NCBI RefSeq assembly: GCF_042432825.1
Contig: NZ_JBHLWN010000078.1
Location: 1-32,196 of the forward strand
Length of the DNA stretch: 32,196 nucleotides
Direction: 5' to 3'
Source of the DNA: Gordoniibacillus chartarius
GTDB taxonomy: Bacteria > Bacillota > Bacilli > Paenibacillales > NBRC-103111
Numbering within the stretch: the first letter of the stretch is position 1; each line of letters starts with the position of its first letter. Under the pieces are notes generated by a model. That model made no database searches. It saw nothing but the letters and a program-made list of their open reading frames with translations, and had not been told where the DNA came from. The position numbers and the translations under genes were made by a program. This document shows positions 31,318 to 32,196 of this stretch, one piece after another.

Positions 31318-32196
31318 TCAATCCTCCGCAAACAACCGAACGCCCCGTTCCTCTACAAAACGCACCGCCTCCTGAAGCCGCTCGGGGCGGAACCCGAACA
31401 GCTTCTGCATCATCGCCATCCAATCCGCTTGTCGCGAGTACTCATGGACTTCGGTGCTCTTGTCGGTTTTGATGAAGAGCTTCTGATTGACCACCGAGTA
31501 CGCGGCCTCCTGGTTGAACAACGTCGCTACGATGCGCCGCATAAAAGGGTTGTCCTCCTCATCCCGCAAAGAGTGCGTAATCGCCTCGCCAAAGCTCTCG
31601 ATCGTTACGGGCGTCCACTCGATGATTTTCGTTACGAAGCTCTGCCCGTTCACCCTGCGGTCGATCATATAGCGGCCCGTTTCGATCCGGGTAATCTCCA
31701 CATCCTCCCCGCGGCGGGAAAACCGGGGCTGCTCTTCCGGATCCAGCGGTTCGAAGAGCGGCGCTCCGTACCCCACATCGACATAATAAGACTTGCCCTC
31801 GACGCTTACCTTGTTCGCCAGATGCATATTGCCGTTCACGGCGCGGACGGTTTCGACAGCGAAGCCTAACGATTTCAACAATTCCCCGAAATGGACGTTT
31901 AGAATGTAGCAGTTCCCGCCAACGCCTTCATTTTCATGATGGCCCAGGAACGTCGCCGTATCGGGAAGCCACTGCAAGCCGCTCCGCGCCCGATTCGAGT
32001 AGTAATGAAATTTGCTCAAATTTTCGAACGGGAATCGATGCAAGTGGCGTTTGATCAAGAAGCGCAAGTACTCCATGGCAGGCTCTCGAACGTCTGCCTG
32101 GAGGGCGGACAAATAGCGGGCTTGCAGAGCACGGTCGTTAGTGTAAAATCTCCGTGGGTGTAGGAATTGGAAAAAGCGGATATAGAAAAAGAGCTT
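31318..32196 (-). CDS. Arylamine N-acetyltransferase (5' end outside the window)
   Basis: A cysteine acyltransferase that moves acetyl groups from acetyl-CoA to arylamines and hydrazines. The catalytic Cys is in GVGGNCYILN, where the usual R-G-G-x-C-x-E-x-N is altered to I-L-N, His in GNMHLAN and Asp in YYVDVGYG complete the triad. The N-terminal FPFENLSKFHYY and LFGFRPERL are family marks. The frame is open to the right edge of the window: 28 codons past the first candidate start (TTG 32112) continue as FFYIRFFQFLH and other NAT-like sequence, so the true start lies beyond 32196. The gene is on the minus strand, upstream of the yjdF leader by about 20 bases from its stop to the promoter. Confidence 0.9.
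   Translation of the reverse strand, partial: KLFFYIRFFQFLHPRRFYTNDRALQARYLSALQADVREPAMEYLRFLIKRHLHRFPFENLSKFHYYSNRARSGLQWLPDTATFLGHHENEGVGGNCYILNVHFGELLKSLGFAVETVRAVNGNMHLANKVSVEGKSYYVDVGYGAPLFEPLDPEEQPRFSRRGEDVEITRIETGRYMIDRRVNGQSFVTKIIEWTPVTIESFGEAITHSLRDEEDNPFMRRIVATLFNQEAAYSVVNQKLFIKTDKSTEVHEYSRQADWMAMMQKLFGFRPERLQEAVRFVEERGVRLFAED

Noticed and set aside
1..32196. tRNA, rRNA, CRISPR array, prophage or insertion sequence
   Set aside because: I looked on both strands for clover-leaf patterns, regular repeat-spacer units, transposase motifs and terminal repeats and found none.

Overview
The window looks like chromosomal DNA of a Paenibacillus-type Firmicute (Paenibacillaceae). The evidence is moderate GC content, strong AGGAGG-type ribosome binding sites, frequent GTG/TTG starts, Firmicute-style operators (PerR, cre, PhoP-type, Fur-type boxes), and a LipO/YtcP/LplB sugar transporter next to a YesM/YesN two-component pair, which is characteristic of that family. 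There is no phage, IS element, CRISPR array, rRNA or tRNA that I can support. The genus is an inference from gene content.

Layout. 1-6600: housekeeping and accessory genes: a Dabb-domain protein, a luciferase-like monooxygenase, an RlmA-type rRNA methyltransferase, the uracil permease UraA, and a translationally coupled AraC/GyrI-like regulator plus alpha/beta hydrolase pair. 6600-8230: a possible 31-residue protein gene with its own terminator, then a DUF4386 membrane protein convergent with a Crp/Fnr regulator; an FNR-type box sits where a class II activator would bind. 8541-10784: ahpC-ahpF with a near-perfect PerR box and a terminator. 10787-15974: a decaying stretch holding an internally deleted isoprenylcysteine-methyltransferase-like gene and a collapsed siderophore locus (AraC sensor half, FeuA-type binding-protein lobe, esterase tail, all with a surviving Fur-like box). 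Between them are intact genes: a large ATPase-LuxR regulator, a cupin, a small haem-copper-oxidase-like membrane protein and a nitroreductase.

16518-26476, all on the minus strand: a PHP/CehA-type metallohydrolase, response regulator, sensor kinase, two LplB/YtcP permeases, a lipoprotein solute-binding protein and a histidine phosphatase. The kinase and regulator most likely sense a carbohydrate and control the adjacent importer, as in related yes/ytc/lpl systems. 26620-30652, plus strand: a three-gene ABC importer whose proteins resemble Fe(III) transporters, but whose promoter carries an 11-bp-periodic PhoP-type box and whose binding protein lacks the iron-binding Tyr pair, so an organophosphate or phosphonate substrate is more likely. 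30724-31299: a yjdF-family gene behind a probable yjdF (azaaromatic) riboswitch and a clear sigma-A promoter. The right edge cuts an arylamine N-acetyltransferase gene.

The observations most worth a second look are the Pho-box 'iron' transporter, the FNR-type box paired with the neighbouring regulator, the ATPase-GNAT-like-LuxR regulator, the 31-residue gene, the leader peptide overlapping the lplB-type start, and the two deletion-scarred loci.
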